From: CAVSVP01 sp963731125
GTDB taxonomy: Bacteria; Pseudomonadota; Gammaproteobacteria; Competibacterales; Competibacteraceae
Reading direction: 5' to 3'
Length of the DNA stretch: 64,000 bases
NCBI GenBank assembly: GCA_963731125.1
Contig: CAVSVP010000008.1
Location: 751,071-815,070 of the forward strand
The notes under the pieces: model-generated
Databases searched by the model: none
Told to the model about the DNA's origin: nothing
Seen by the model: the letters and a program-made list of their open reading frames with translations, nothing else
In this document: positions 25,838-34,769 of the stretch, one piece after another
How the letters are laid out: the number at the start of each line of letters is the position of its first letter
Position numbering within the stretch: the stretch's first letter is position 1
Made by a program: the position numbers and the translations under genes

Positions 25838-26420
25838 ACGCATTGCTGGGCCGGCCCATTTGCCCGCAGAGCCCGCAGAGCCCGCAGAGATTGTAAAATC
25901 TGTGTCGGTTTCTTGACGTATGTCAATGTTATCCCGCGCAATTATGCTATTAGTGATGATGCGTTGTACCAATTTGTGACTAGCGCACTCATTTGCCCCA
26001 CGACTTCGGCAACGAGTGCCATGGTAATCACTGCTAACAATAATGACTCAGCGGCATCGAATGACCACCAAGCAAATAGTAACGATCGGTAATTTCCTAT
26101 CAGGGGACGCCATTACGAGGCTCCCCAACCGCCGGCATCTCTACCCTTCTGCTTTTTCTGACGTTTTCCGGACAAGGCAGCACCTGCTTTGCTATGCTTT
26201 GCACCACCCATCGACGCTGAACCAACCGTCAATCGCCCTCTGCATAAACCATATCCGAAATTTTATTCCGCCTACCATTAGCGGCAGCGGTTTGCCGTGG
26301 TCGTTCCCTAAGGTGAGCGGCCTTGACAGCGAGTGCGCGCTAGCCAGGTAAGACGGATAAGGTTGCCCGTCCAGTCGTTTCATTATGGATAGTCGAAACA
26401 AGCCAGTCACGGGGCATTTA
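25838..26420. other. Intergenic region between hybE-type and hupH-type genes
   Basis: No credible coding frame. It contains three tandem GCCCGCAGA repeats (25862-25888) and the palindrome at 25913-25926. It probably holds the main promoter for hupH-hynS-isp1-isp2-hynL. Confidence 0.5.
25913..25926. promoter_or_regulatory. FNR/CRP-family palindrome
   Basis: TTGACGTATGTCAA is a perfect TTGAC-N4-GTCAA inverted repeat, close to the FNR/Anr/DNR consensus. It is placed ahead of the hupH-hyn genes, about 500 bases from the first start codon. Confidence 0.5.
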
Positions 26421-26849
26421 ATGATGAATAAGTTAACTGACATTCCGGTACACGCCGACAACGGGGTGGCGCAGGAGACCGGCAATGCGATTCCACTGCT
26501 CCACGAAATCCGCCATGCTCTGGTCGACTTGCTGGAGTCCGGCAGAGAAACGGTTATTGACTTGGGCAGGCTGCCTATGGGACCGGGTGATGAAGCGCAA
26601 CTGCTAAGCACCCTGGGCAACGGCGAAGTCGTGGCTCAGGTCACGGCGTTAGGAAAAAGCATTATCCGGGAAACTCGCTTGACTGGGGTATGGCTTGTGG
26701 AACATTTCAATACCGAAGCACAGTCCATCGCAAAATTGATTGCGGTCAGCTACGTACCCGATCTTTTGAAAGCCCCGCCAGAAGATATCCGGGAAGGCTT
26801 GGCATGGTTAATCCGGCGGTTAGCCGCTAGCGGGGAAAACCAACACTAA
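26421..26849 (+). CDS. HupH-like hydrogenase expression/formation protein
   Basis: 142 residues from ATG 26421, with GGGG 6 bases before; an ATG at 26385 is possible but lacks such a site. The sequence GNAIPLLHEIRHALVDLLESGRETVIDLGRLPMGPGD and the later LGNGEVVAQVTALGKSIIRETRLTGVWLVEHF belong to the HupH C-terminal domain (hydrogenase maturation, HyaF/HupH family). It has one domain only, about half the size of HupH proteins with two. The family assists small-subunit maturation, probably Fe-S cluster assembly or protection. The stop is 22 bases before hynS, so it is likely cotranscribed with the structural genes. Confidence 0.82.
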   Translation: MMNKLTDIPVHADNGVAQETGNAIPLLHEIRHALVDLLESGRETVIDLGRLPMGPGDEAQLLSTLGNGEVVAQVTALGKSIIRETRLTGVWLVEHFNTEAQSIAKLIAVSYVPDLLKAPPEDIREGLAWLIRRLAASGENQH

Positions 26850-26871
26850 ATCACCCTAGGAGACAACGGTC

Positions 26872-27930
26872 ATGTCCACTCACGCCACCATCGGCGAGGT
26901 CTTGCGTAACCGCGGGATCAGTCGCCGTAGTTTTTTACAATTCTGTACGGCCATCGCCTCGTTGCTGGCGCTGCCGCCAAGCATGGTTCCCCGGCTCGCC
27001 CAGGCCCTAGAGCAGGCCCGCCGACCTTCGGTACTGTGGCTGGAATTTCAGGCCTGCACCGGGTGTACCGAAACTCTGACCCGCTCGGATGCACCGACCG
27101 TGGAGAATCTCCTATTTGATGTGATTTCCCTGGATTCCCACGATACTCTTCAGGCAGCGGCAGGACACGCGGCAGAAGCGGCACGCATGGCAGCGATGAA
27201 AGAGAATTGGGGAAATTATCTGGTGATGGTGGATGGTTCCCTTCCCCTTGGCAACCCGGGTTATTCCACCATCGGCGGCGTCAGCAATGTGGAGCTTCTT
27301 AAAGAAGCGGCCAAGGGTGCCCTTGCCGTTGTGGCGGTAGGGACCTGTGCGGCCTTCGGCGGTCTACCCTATGCTGCTCCCAATCCCACCGGTGCCGTTC
27401 CCGTCTCCGCCGTAGTTAAGGATAAGCCGGTAATCAACGTTTCCGGTTGCCCCCCTATTCCGGTGGTACTGACCGGCGTACTGGCCCATTATCTGACCTT
27501 CGGTACCATTCCGGAACTAGATATGCACGGGCGCCCAAACGTTTTTTTTGCTCAGACCATTCATGATCGTTGCTATCGCCGACCCTTCTATGAACGAGGA
27601 CAGTTTGCCGAAAGCTTCGACGATGAGGGCGCGAAACAGGGTTGGTGTCTCTATAAGCTCGGCTGTAAGGGACCGGTGACCTATAACGCCTGTGCCACCG
27701 TTAAGTGGAATCAAGGCGTCAGCTTTCCCATCGAAGCCGGGCATGGCTGCATCGGCTGCTCAGAGCCTAATTTCTGGGATCATGGAAGTTTCTACCGCTC
27801 CTTGCCGCAAGGCGACTGGGGTAGCGCCGGCGGCTTAGCTACCGCAGCGGTCCTGGGCGCTGCCGTCGGGGTGGGAGCGTCACTGCTGGCCCGCAGTAAG
27901 CAACAACGCGCACAGGAGGAAAACCTATGA
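26872..27930 (+). CDS. hynS: [NiFe]-hydrogenase small subunit, Isp-type (group 1)
   Basis: 352 residues. The Tat signal is RRSFLQF with a hydrophobic h-region (about 20-45). The cluster ligands appear as QACTGCTE (proximal, about 63), VGTCAAFGG (about 160), SGCPP (about 190), and a C-terminal set: HDRCYRR, CLYKLGCKGP and CIGCSEPNFWD (medial and distal clusters). A last hydrophobic helix (GLATAAVLGAAVGVGASLL, about 320-340) anchors it to the membrane. It carries electrons from the Ni-Fe site of HynL to Isp1. The stop overlaps the isp1 start (ATGA). GGAG before the ATG is the ribosome site. All ligands are present, unlike the decayed copy at 24249-24929. Confidence 0.95.
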   Translation: MSTHATIGEVLRNRGISRRSFLQFCTAIASLLALPPSMVPRLAQALEQARRPSVLWLEFQACTGCTETLTRSDAPTVENLLFDVISLDSHDTLQAAAGHAAEAARMAAMKENWGNYLVMVDGSLPLGNPGYSTIGGVSNVELLKEAAKGALAVVAVGTCAAFGGLPYAAPNPTGAVPVSAVVKDKPVINVSGCPPIPVVLTGVLAHYLTFGTIPELDMHGRPNVFFAQTIHDRCYRRPFYERGQFAESFDDEGAKQGWCLYKLGCKGPVTYNACATVKWNQGVSFPIEAGHGCIGCSEPNFWDHGSFYRSLPQGDWGSAGGLATAAVLGAAVGVGASLLARSKQQRAQEENL

Positions 27931-28586
27931 GTCTGCTCGAATTTGCCCGTGGCCCTGGGTTGCAGTGGTCGCTACTGATCTTCACCTTTGGCGTTTTCTG
28001 GCGACTGATCGGTCCCTTTATCATTCCCCACCGGGTCAAACTTTCCACTCCCCGCTGTCCCAAATCGAAAACCTGGCTGCTCGGGCTAAAGGCCATTGAG
28101 ACACGCTCTTGGCCTGTGGAAGAGTTTCACCGAGTGATTTGGTTTCAGCATTATTCCGGTTATATCTGGCATATCAGCTTTTTTATTGTACTGCTCTTTT
28201 TCCAGCCCCACATTGCCTTTTTTGAAAGCATTATCGGGCTGTCCTGGCCCGGCTTGCCCAACGATGTGATTTTGGTTACGGGGGCCATGGCCGTTGCGAC
28301 TCTTATTGCTCTGCTCGCGCGGCGACTTAGCCATCCGGTGCTGCGCAAAATTTCCAACGCCGACGATTACATGAGTTGGCTGGTGACAATTTTGCCGCTG
28401 ATTACCGGTTTTCTGGCTTATGCCCACGTGGGTGCTCGTTATGAAACCATGCTTGCGCTGCACATCCTAAGCGTGGAGTTGCTGCTGATTTGGTTCCCGT
28501 TTGGCAAGTTGATGCACGCCATTTTGGTCTTTCCTTCACGGTTTCAGACGGGCGCCTCGTTCGGACGCCGGGGGGTAAGGGCATGA
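27927..28586 (+). CDS. isp1: Isp1, membrane haem b subunit of the hydrogenase (NarI/DsrM-like)
   Basis: 219 residues, mostly hydrophobic, with about five membrane helices and histidines at helix ends (FHRVIWFQHYSGYIWHIS, YAHVGARYETMLALHILSVELLLIWFPFGKLMH) that can bind haem b. The NarI/DsrM resemblance and its place between hynS and isp2 match the hynS-isp1-isp2-hynL order. It would take electrons from HynS and exchange them with the quinone pool or Isp2. Overlaps hynS by 4 bases and isp2 by 4 bases (ATGA at 28583), so translation is coupled. Confidence 0.9.
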   Translation: MSLLEFARGPGLQWSLLIFTFGVFWRLIGPFIIPHRVKLSTPRCPKSKTWLLGLKAIETRSWPVEEFHRVIWFQHYSGYIWHISFFIVLLFFQPHIAFFESIIGLSWPGLPNDVILVTGAMAVATLIALLARRLSHPVLRKISNADDYMSWLVTILPLITGFLAYAHVGARYETMLALHILSVELLLIWFPFGKLMHAILVFPSRFQTGASFGRRGVRA

Positions 28587-29932
28587 GCCTTAATCACGCA
28601 CGCTTTGCGGCTTTTCGCGATGAGATTCAGCACCTCGGCGAGAAAGTGGCGCCGGTGCAGGGACTGACCGATAGTGAGCGGGTCCGTCGCGCCAAACAGG
28701 TTTTTCTTAGCCGGGTGCATACGGCCATGGCCATGGATCTGGAAACCTGTATTCACTGTGGCATGTGTGCCGAAGCCTGTCATTTCTATGCGCAGACGAA
28801 AGACCCCAAGTATACCCCGATTCTTAAGGTGGATTTGCTGCGTCGTGTGTATCGACGTGAGTTGGGACCACAGCGTTGGTTATACCGACTGTTTAGCCAT
28901 GACATCACTGCCCGGGAACTGCAGGAGTGTCAAGAACTGGTTTATGACGCCTGCACCGGTTGTGGCCGCTGCAGCATGATCTGCCCCATGGGGATTAATG
29001 TGGCCGGCATGATTAACGTGGTACGCCAGGCGGTGGCCGAAGCGGGCTTTATGCCGGATGAGCTCCGGGCGGTAGAGCAGGAGCAAAAGGAGCACGGTAC
29101 CACCTTCGGGATTGGTTCCGGCGAGCTCAAGGCCGCCCTCGAGAAACTGCAAGAACAAGGTCTGGAGGTATCCATCGATAAAGATCAGGCCGATATTATG
29201 CTGCTGATCTCCCAGTATGGTGTCGATATCACTCAGGACACCCTGCTTGCTACCGTGAAAATCATGAACCACCTGGGTGTCAACTGGACCATTCGCACGG
29301 ACGGATACGAATGTGCCCATTTTGGCATGCTGTCCGGCCGTGAGAAGGCGCTGCGTAACTCCACGTTGCGGGTCGTTAACGCCGCCATTGCCTGTGGCGC
29401 CCGGACCGTGGTGACAGCGGAATGTGGATACGGCTATGCGGCCTTGCGCTGGGAAGGGGCGCGGCGCTACGGTAAGCCGCTACCTTTCGAGGTTTTTTCT
29501 ATTGCCGAATTTCTGGGACGGGAATTAGCAGCGGGTCGCCTACGCATCAAACAGATGCCCAAGCAATCTGTGACCATCCATGATCCCTGCAAGGTTGGCC
29601 GTATCGGCGGTGTGTTCGCAGAACCCCGTGCGCTTCTCAATGCATTGGGTGCAGAGATTCGCGAGATGGCGGATCCGGTACAGACTAACTGGTGCTGCGG
29701 GGGCGGCGGCGGTGTGTTCCTGATTAACCGCGCGACATCTATCCGCCAGAAGGCCTTTGAGAGCAAACGCAGCGCCGTGATTAACACCGGCGCTGACTCC
29801 GTAGTGGTTTCCTGCGACAGTTGCCGAATGACATTTGAACTCGGCAAGATTAATGCCCACTGGGATGCGCCTATCGAAAGCCTGGTGGTGCTAGTGGGAG
29901 AACATCTGGCGGATTCGCAGGAGAAAAACTGA
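28583..29932 (+). CDS. isp2: Isp2, DsrK/HdrD-like iron-sulfur protein
   Basis: 449 residues from ATG 28583, chosen because it overlaps the isp1 stop; an in-frame GTG at 28490 lies inside isp1. Two [4Fe-4S] motifs are CIHCGMCAEACHF (about 53) and CTGCGRCSMICPMG (about 130). The C-terminal half has the two CCG-type modules of HdrD/DsrK/GlpC proteins, with HDPCKVGRIGG and NWCCGGGGGVFL. It should be a cytoplasmic partner of Isp1 that relays electrons between hydrogenase and cytoplasm-facing redox carriers, by analogy with DsrMK and HdrDE; the acceptor is not known from sequence. Ends one base into hynL. Confidence 0.92.
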   Translation: MSLNHARFAAFRDEIQHLGEKVAPVQGLTDSERVRRAKQVFLSRVHTAMAMDLETCIHCGMCAEACHFYAQTKDPKYTPILKVDLLRRVYRRELGPQRWLYRLFSHDITARELQECQELVYDACTGCGRCSMICPMGINVAGMINVVRQAVAEAGFMPDELRAVEQEQKEHGTTFGIGSGELKAALEKLQEQGLEVSIDKDQADIMLLISQYGVDITQDTLLATVKIMNHLGVNWTIRTDGYECAHFGMLSGREKALRNSTLRVVNAAIACGARTVVTAECGYGYAALRWEGARRYGKPLPFEVFSIAEFLGRELAAGRLRIKQMPKQSVTIHDPCKVGRIGGVFAEPRALLNALGAEIREMADPVQTNWCCGGGGGVFLINRATSIRQKAFESKRSAVINTGADSVVVSCDSCRMTFELGKINAHWDAPIESLVVLVGEHLADSQEKN

Positions 29933-31650
29933 TGAATACACGTGTCGTCGTTGACCCGATTACCCGCATTGAAGGTCATTTGCGCATCGAAGCCCAGCTG
30001 GATGGGAATAAAATTGCGCAGGCCTACTCCTCAGGCACCATGGTGCGCGGTATTGAAATTATTCTGCGCGGACGCGACCCGCGCGATGCTTGGGCGTTTG
30101 CGCAACGTATCTGCGGGGTCTGCACTCTGGTGCATGGCATTGCCTCGGTGCGGGCCGTGGAAGATGCATTGCACTACGAGATTCCTCCCAATGCTCAATT
30201 GATTCGCAACTTGATGATCGCCGCCCAATATGTGCACGATCACGTTATGCATTTTTATCATCTTCACGCCCTGGACTGGGTGGATGTGGTGTCCGCACTG
30301 CAGGCGGACCCCGCCGCGACTGCCACTCTCGCCCAATCGCTAAGTGCGTATCCTCGTTCGTCTCCCGGCTATTTTAGCGATATTAAAAAGAAACTTAAGG
30401 ACTTTGTGGAAGCGGGTCAGTTGGGTATTTTTGCCAACGGTTACTGGGGGCATCCTGCTTACCGGTTACCTCCCGAGGTTAACCTGCTGGCGGTAGCCCA
30501 CTACCTGGATGCACTGGCATGGCAACGGGAGGTGGCCAAGCTGCATGCCATTTTTGGCGGTAAGAACCCGCACCCGATGTTTCTGGTGGGGGGAGTTCCA
30601 ATGCCTATCGACCTTAATTCTGACTCGGCTATTAATGCCAAGCGGTTAGCCCAGGTTCAAGAGATTATCAACCAGATGCGCAGCTTCGTCGATCAGGCGT
30701 ATGTGCCGGATACTCTGGCCATCGCCGGTTTCTACAAAGACTGGGCCGGTCAAGGTGAGGGAATTGGTAATTTTCTCACTTACGGTGATTTTCCTGAGAA
30801 AGGTATGAGTGATCCTAACAGTTACCTGATACCCTCGGGGGTTATCCTCAACCGCGATTTATCCACTATACACAAAGTCGATTTGCATGCATCGGATGAA
30901 ATTCAGGAGGTTATTTCCTACTCCTGGTATGACTACACAGAGGGTAGAGATCAGGGATTGCATCCTTATGCCGGTGAAACAAAACTGAGCTATACAGGAC
31001 TGAAACCTCCCTACGAGCATCTCAATGTGGAGCAAGCCTACTCCTGGTTGAAATCGCCACGTTGGAGAGGCAAACCCATGGAAGTCGGTCCCCTGGCGCG
31101 TGTGCTGATGCTGTATGCGAGTGGTCATGAACCAACGCGGGCCTTAGTCGAAATGACCTTGGCCAAGCTTGATGCTCCTGTGGAGGCATTATATTCCACC
31201 TTAGGTCGCACCGCAGCCCGAACCCTGGAGACGAAGATTATCGTCGATGCTATGCAGACCTGGTACGATAATTTGATTGCTAATATCCGGGGTGGAAATA
31301 CCAAGACTTTTAACGAAGGTCTTTGGAATCCGTATACCTGGCCAGCCGAGACCAGAGGCGTGGGTTATATGGAAGCCCCGCGGGGCGCATTGGCCCATTG
31401 GATTGTTATTAAGAATGGCGAAATAGATAATTATCAAGCCGTTGTGCCCAGCACATGGAATGCTGGCCCACGTGATTCAAGCCTCCAGCCTGGACCCTAT
31501 GAGGCGGCTTTGGTGGGCCATCAGTTGCACGATCCGCAACAGCCTATCGAAATACTGCGCACGATTCATAGCTTTGATCCTTGTATTGCTTGTGCCGTGC
31601 ACCTTACTGATTCGCAAGGTGAAGAGCTGTTTCGAGTTAAGGTGTGTTAA
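29932..31650 (+). CDS. hynL: [NiFe]-hydrogenase large subunit, Isp-type (group 1)
   Basis: 572 residues. The N-terminal DPITRIEGHLRIE and the L1 motif RICGVCTLVHG (about 60-70) provide two cysteines for nickel. The C-terminal DPCIACAVH provides the other two, followed by a roughly 15-residue extension (LTDSQGEELFRVKVC) that a maturation endopeptidase would remove after the histidine. No such protease gene lies downstream in this window, so it must be elsewhere. HynL oxidises H2 and feeds electrons to HynS. Complete and in operon with isp2 (start overlaps the isp2 stop by one base). The next gene is 109 bases away and unrelated. Confidence 0.96.
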   Translation: MNTRVVVDPITRIEGHLRIEAQLDGNKIAQAYSSGTMVRGIEIILRGRDPRDAWAFAQRICGVCTLVHGIASVRAVEDALHYEIPPNAQLIRNLMIAAQYVHDHVMHFYHLHALDWVDVVSALQADPAATATLAQSLSAYPRSSPGYFSDIKKKLKDFVEAGQLGIFANGYWGHPAYRLPPEVNLLAVAHYLDALAWQREVAKLHAIFGGKNPHPMFLVGGVPMPIDLNSDSAINAKRLAQVQEIINQMRSFVDQAYVPDTLAIAGFYKDWAGQGEGIGNFLTYGDFPEKGMSDPNSYLIPSGVILNRDLSTIHKVDLHASDEIQEVISYSWYDYTEGRDQGLHPYAGETKLSYTGLKPPYEHLNVEQAYSWLKSPRWRGKPMEVGPLARVLMLYASGHEPTRALVEMTLAKLDAPVEALYSTLGRTAARTLETKIIVDAMQTWYDNLIANIRGGNTKTFNEGLWNPYTWPAETRGVGYMEAPRGALAHWIVIKNGEIDNYQAVVPSTWNAGPRDSSLQPGPYEAALVGHQLHDPQQPIEILRTIHSFDPCIACAVHLTDSQGEELFRVKVC

Positions 31651-31758
31651 GAAGTTGTTGATCCGGTATGTTTAGGAAGCTTGCAATAAGCTTTCTTATC
31701 TTGGGAGATTTGTATTAAGATGATGATATAAAACTTGTATTTTTAGTGACATCAACAC

Positions 31759-32649
31759 ATGAACAACGATATCGCTTATCTACGCGTTAATCTTTTAGAA
31801 AGCTTTACAAGCTTGCTATCTGCTGTGGCTGAGTTTGGTACAGCGATACGTCATGGTGACGCACTGCCAACGTGGGTCTCGCGCACGGAACAAGAAATCC
31901 AAAACAGTTTAGACATGCGTAGCAAAGCGGTTCAGCTTTACCAGGCACTGTGGTATGAGGACGGTCAGGATGGTCGTGAGACTCTTACCTGTCCCGGGAT
32001 CGTCGGAGCCAGCTCTAATGTCATGATAACCGCGGCGACTTGCAACGCAGCCAAAGACGCTTTTAAAACCGCCGTGCTTGCCCTTAAAACCTTGCACAAG
32101 ACAGACGCTAACAGCCTCCTCACCGAGCTTTACCGACGCGATGAGGCTGTCGCCGCCATGATGAAACGCATGGGTGCAGCGCGCTTAAATCTTAAGCAGG
32201 CTTATCGGCATATTCCCCTGCTTGATAAACGACCGCTTAAGATCGGCTTTACCTGGTCAAAACAGGGCCGTACTATTCAAAGAACCAGTGTCGCCGAAGC
32301 TTGGCGCCTACTGGACAAGCGCCGAGAAACTCCCCAACTGCAACTGGAGCGACAACGCTTGGCAGGGATTCCAGACAGTGAAGTATTGGCGAGGGTACGA
32401 AGTGTTTGTCCGCATCTGCGGGCTAATATCGTCATGGAAAACAGCGCCGGGGGAGTCAAGCGGCGCCTAATGCAGGCTCCCCTACCCATTCTTGTACCCC
32501 TAAACTCCGGCGAACAGCTGCCGGAATTTGTGCCTATTCCTCCCGAACCGCAGGGCAGTTTGCGTCTCCAGCGCTCCGATATACGTATCGAAGAAGACGT
32601 GTTTTTACCTTCGCTGCGCGCCTACCGTTATCGGACCCGATATCGATAG
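31759..32649 (+). CDS. Tus-like DNA replication terminus site-binding protein
   Basis: 296 residues, close to the 309 of E. coli Tus. The order of conserved blocks fits the Ter-binding family: an N-terminal helical part; AYRHIPLLDKRPLKIGFTWSKQGRTIQR, comparable to the [29 protein letters not shown] stretch of Tus as I recall it; LERQRLAGIPDSEVLARV; a basic AN-I stretch; and APLPILVPLNSGEQLPEFVP, comparable to Tus CPTPLIALINRDNGAG..P. Tus blocks the replisome at Ter sites in one direction. Homologs outside enterics occur on plasmids and some gammaproteobacterial chromosomes. I found no convincing Ter core (GTTGTAACTA) nearby. The match is from memory of motifs, so moderate certainty. Confidence 0.55.
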   Translation: MNNDIAYLRVNLLESFTSLLSAVAEFGTAIRHGDALPTWVSRTEQEIQNSLDMRSKAVQLYQALWYEDGQDGRETLTCPGIVGASSNVMITAATCNAAKDAFKTAVLALKTLHKTDANSLLTELYRRDEAVAAMMKRMGAARLNLKQAYRHIPLLDKRPLKIGFTWSKQGRTIQRTSVAEAWRLLDKRRETPQLQLERQRLAGIPDSEVLARVRSVCPHLRANIVMENSAGGVKRRLMQAPLPILVPLNSGEQLPEFVPIPPEPQGSLRLQRSDIRIEEDVFLPSLRAYRYRTRYR

Positions 32650-32673
32650 ATCAGAGGCACCCCCTGTCATGCC

Positions 32674-33123
32674 CTATGGGCCCGGCCAATCGGGAACCGC
32701 GCATTCGGGGCATTGCAGTTCCTTAAGTGCAATCCATTGCAGAATATCCTGATGAGGAAGCCCTTCCGGCCAAGGTCCTTCCAACCGGGAGAAGAGTACG
32801 CTATAGCTATCCAGGAGCAAGACAGTGGGCGTCTGCTTGACGAAACGAGCAGTGGCTTTGCCCTCTTTATCCATCAGCATTGGAAACGGGAGGCGGCCTG
32901 AGCAGGGCGGTTTTGCCAGAACGACCAGAATTTCCGCGCCTGTCTGCTGATAAGCCGGATAGTGCTCGGCAAGCTCCTCGAGTAATTCGCGGTCATTTGG
33001 GCTGCAAAATACCAAAATTACCGGCTGGTCATGTTTATATGTCCATAAAGACACTAACCGCCCTTGCAGATCCGGAAGTTCAAGACTAGGGACTACCGAC
33101 TGTAAAACAGGAATATTCACCAC
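32674..33123 (-). CDS. Thioredoxin-fold (redoxin/AhpC-TSA like) protein
   Basis: 149 residues. PSLELPDLQGRLVSLWTYKHDQPVILVFCSPNDRELLEELAEHYPAYQQTGAEILVV has the layout of the AhpC/TSA and redoxin domains: substrate strand, loop, VLVF-type strand, helix, ILVV strand. A single Cys (FCSPND) stands where peroxiredoxins keep the peroxidatic residue, though its context is not the canonical TPxxC. The end carries a separate CPEC pair. It could be a peroxiredoxin-like or regulatory thiol protein; the electron partner is unknown. Convergent with the Tus-like gene, 24 bases between stops. Confidence 0.6.
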   Translation of the reverse strand: MVNIPVLQSVVPSLELPDLQGRLVSLWTYKHDQPVILVFCSPNDRELLEELAEHYPAYQQTGAEILVVLAKPPCSGRLPFPMLMDKEGKATARFVKQTPTVLLLDSYSVLFSRLEGPWPEGLPHQDILQWIALKELQCPECAVPDWPGP

Positions 33124-33274
33124 TCTGCTCTCCTCTGCTTTCTCCTCTGCTAAATAGTAGCGACAATGATAGCCATGACAATGACAGCTATTAGGAAATT
33201 GGTCGCTTAGTGCTATCTGGTAACCGGTTAATTCAGGTAATTTTCAAAATTGATAGGTGGTGAGGGTACGCACC

Positions 33275-34472
33275 TAGGGCAATCGCGCTATGTGAGTTTC
33301 GGCCCGAAGATGAGTTGGTTACGGTACTCGTCGTTCAGTGAAGCGCGCAGCTTACGACGTCGCAGGCTATCCTGGGAGGAGCCGTTGTGGCGTATCACAT
33401 TGAGCGCCATCCGCCGGATCAGAGCGAGGTTTTCAGCCGAGTGAGGTTGGTGTGCCCGGTTGGCATCTTCGCCGAACTGCACGTCCAGTACCCAATGCTG
33501 GCCATTCTCGGTATCCCAGTGGCGGCGCACGGCGTCGGCAAAGCACGCCGGATCGGTCAGTGAGCATAGGTAATAGCGGTGTTCGGTCGTCGTTGTATCG
33601 CCGATGATCCGAGTCGCTTCGAGTCGACCGACCGCTTGCAGTCCGGCCCACTCGGGTGGTTGCTCCAGCCAGGCAATCTCGTCACTCAGGGCGTAGCGGC
33701 GGATTTCAATTCGACCATGGTCTTTGTCTACCGTCTCCTGCTGGGGTAATCGGTCCTGAGTAATTTCCGTATCCAACCATAAGCGCACGTCGTCATGCAG
33801 ACTCGGGTGGTTATCTTTCAGGGCCAGGATGTAATCCGCGCCAGCGTCGACCACCTCCCGGGCAATGGCTTTCTGACAGCCCATCGCATCGATCGTGACC
33901 CCCGCGCCTCGCACGTCCAGCAGTGACAGTAGCTCTGGCATCGCCGTGATTTCATTGGTTTTGTCTGCCACCGCCTGCGGCGTGAGGACTAGGCGGGCTT
34001 TCGCCGCGTAGGCACTCACCAGGTGAACGGCTTGATCCCCCACCCGGCTACCCCGCAGGCGCTTACCATCCAGACACACCGGTTCCCCCGCTAAACTCGG
34101 TATAGCAACCTCCACCCACCGCAACAACGCCTCCGTAAACGCCCCCGGTGCCAGGCGCCCCAATACGTCACTGAGCGTATCATGGGACGGAATGCCATTC
34201 GGCAGTTCCAAGAACTCTCGCAACCAGTCCTCTTTTTGCTTCCCAAATTCTTCCATTCCCACCCAGTCTTCAATCCCACTGAGCACGGCACAAAACACAA
34301 TCATGAGAATGTCAGTCAATTTGTGTAGCTTGTTTCGGGTTTCCCGGCGGGGTCAGGCAGCTCGGCAAAATAGGGGCGGGGATCAGGCAGCATCGGTTAT
34401 CTCCTCAACGTCAGGATGCCTCCTAACATTACCTGCATCCTCTGTCAAGGGCTATATAGCGCGATTGCCCTA
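33275..34472 (-). mobile_element. ISAs1-family insertion sequence, copy 1
   Basis: 1198 bp. The inverted repeats TAGGGCAATCGCGCTAT at 33275 and its complement ending 34472 are perfect over 17 bases. The 10-bp duplication GGTACGCACC is at 33265-33274 and 34473-34482. Confidence 0.93.
33288..34319 (-). CDS. ISAs1-family transposase (N-terminus in another frame)
   Basis: 343 residues in the main frame, with the DDE core VCLDGKRLRGSR (Asp), GVTIDAMGCQKAIA (Asp, with the family hallmark DAMGCQ) and HWDTENGQHWVLDVQFGED (Glu in the ENGLHW-type motif). Family members begin with a PDPR...LxDIL region. Here the start ATG 34393 (MLPDPRPYFAELPDPAG) is in a different frame and runs into a stop after about 25 codons, just before LTDILMIVFCAVLSG. 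Either a frameshift mutation or a truncated start at an internal codon; activity is uncertain. Confidence 0.85.
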   Translation of the reverse strand: MTDILMIVFCAVLSGIEDWVGMEEFGKQKEDWLREFLELPNGIPSHDTLSDVLGRLAPGAFTEALLRWVEVAIPSLAGEPVCLDGKRLRGSRVGDQAVHLVSAYAAKARLVLTPQAVADKTNEITAMPELLSLLDVRGAGVTIDAMGCQKAIAREVVDAGADYILALKDNHPSLHDDVRLWLDTEITQDRLPQQETVDKDHGRIEIRRYALSDEIAWLEQPPEWAGLQAVGRLEATRIIGDTTTTEHRYYLCSLTDPACFADAVRRHWDTENGQHWVLDVQFGEDANRAHQPHSAENLALIRRMALNVIRHNGSSQDSLRRRKLRASLNDEYRNQLIFGPKLT

Positions 34473-34769
34473 GGTACGCACCTGCAAGCATAGGCACCTG
34501 GCCTGGGCTGTGTTATAGTTTACAAGATCTCGAAAAACTTCCTGCCAACATATTGATTCTTAGCGTTCTGCTGCCTGCAGTTCGCTCCGATGACGGAAGG
34601 TGTCTTCACCCTGAGGGCTCAACCGGGATCGCGGTGAGCAGCCTTGACCTCGAAGCCAGGTTCCTGGATTTATGCCACTGCGGGTTTTTCAGCCCATGAC
34701 GCTGGTTAATCAGAGCTACCCAATCCACTACGTACCATCCGAGCGCAGCTCGGCTAAAGGAGTGATAAT

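Noticed and set aside
25862..25888. Three tandem GCCCGCAGA units, considered as a small CRISPR-like or iteron array
   Set aside because: Three perfect 9-bp tandem units without spacers. No CRISPR array with spaced repeats and no cas genes occur anywhere in the window.
26043..26351. 102-codon frame between the hydrogenase chaperone and the hupH-type gene
   Set aside because: Composition is not protein-like and no motif is recognisable; the region is better explained as a regulatory intergenic stretch.
31667..31700. Possible terminator after hynL from GGAAGCTTGCAATAAGCTTTC
   Set aside because: The stem relies on two self-palindromic AAGCTT sites and lacks a following T-run; too weak to call.
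34473..34769. Possible tRNA or riboswitch ahead of the slyD-like gene
   Set aside because: No cloverleaf, T-loop motif or recognisable aptamer core; just a promoter-like region.
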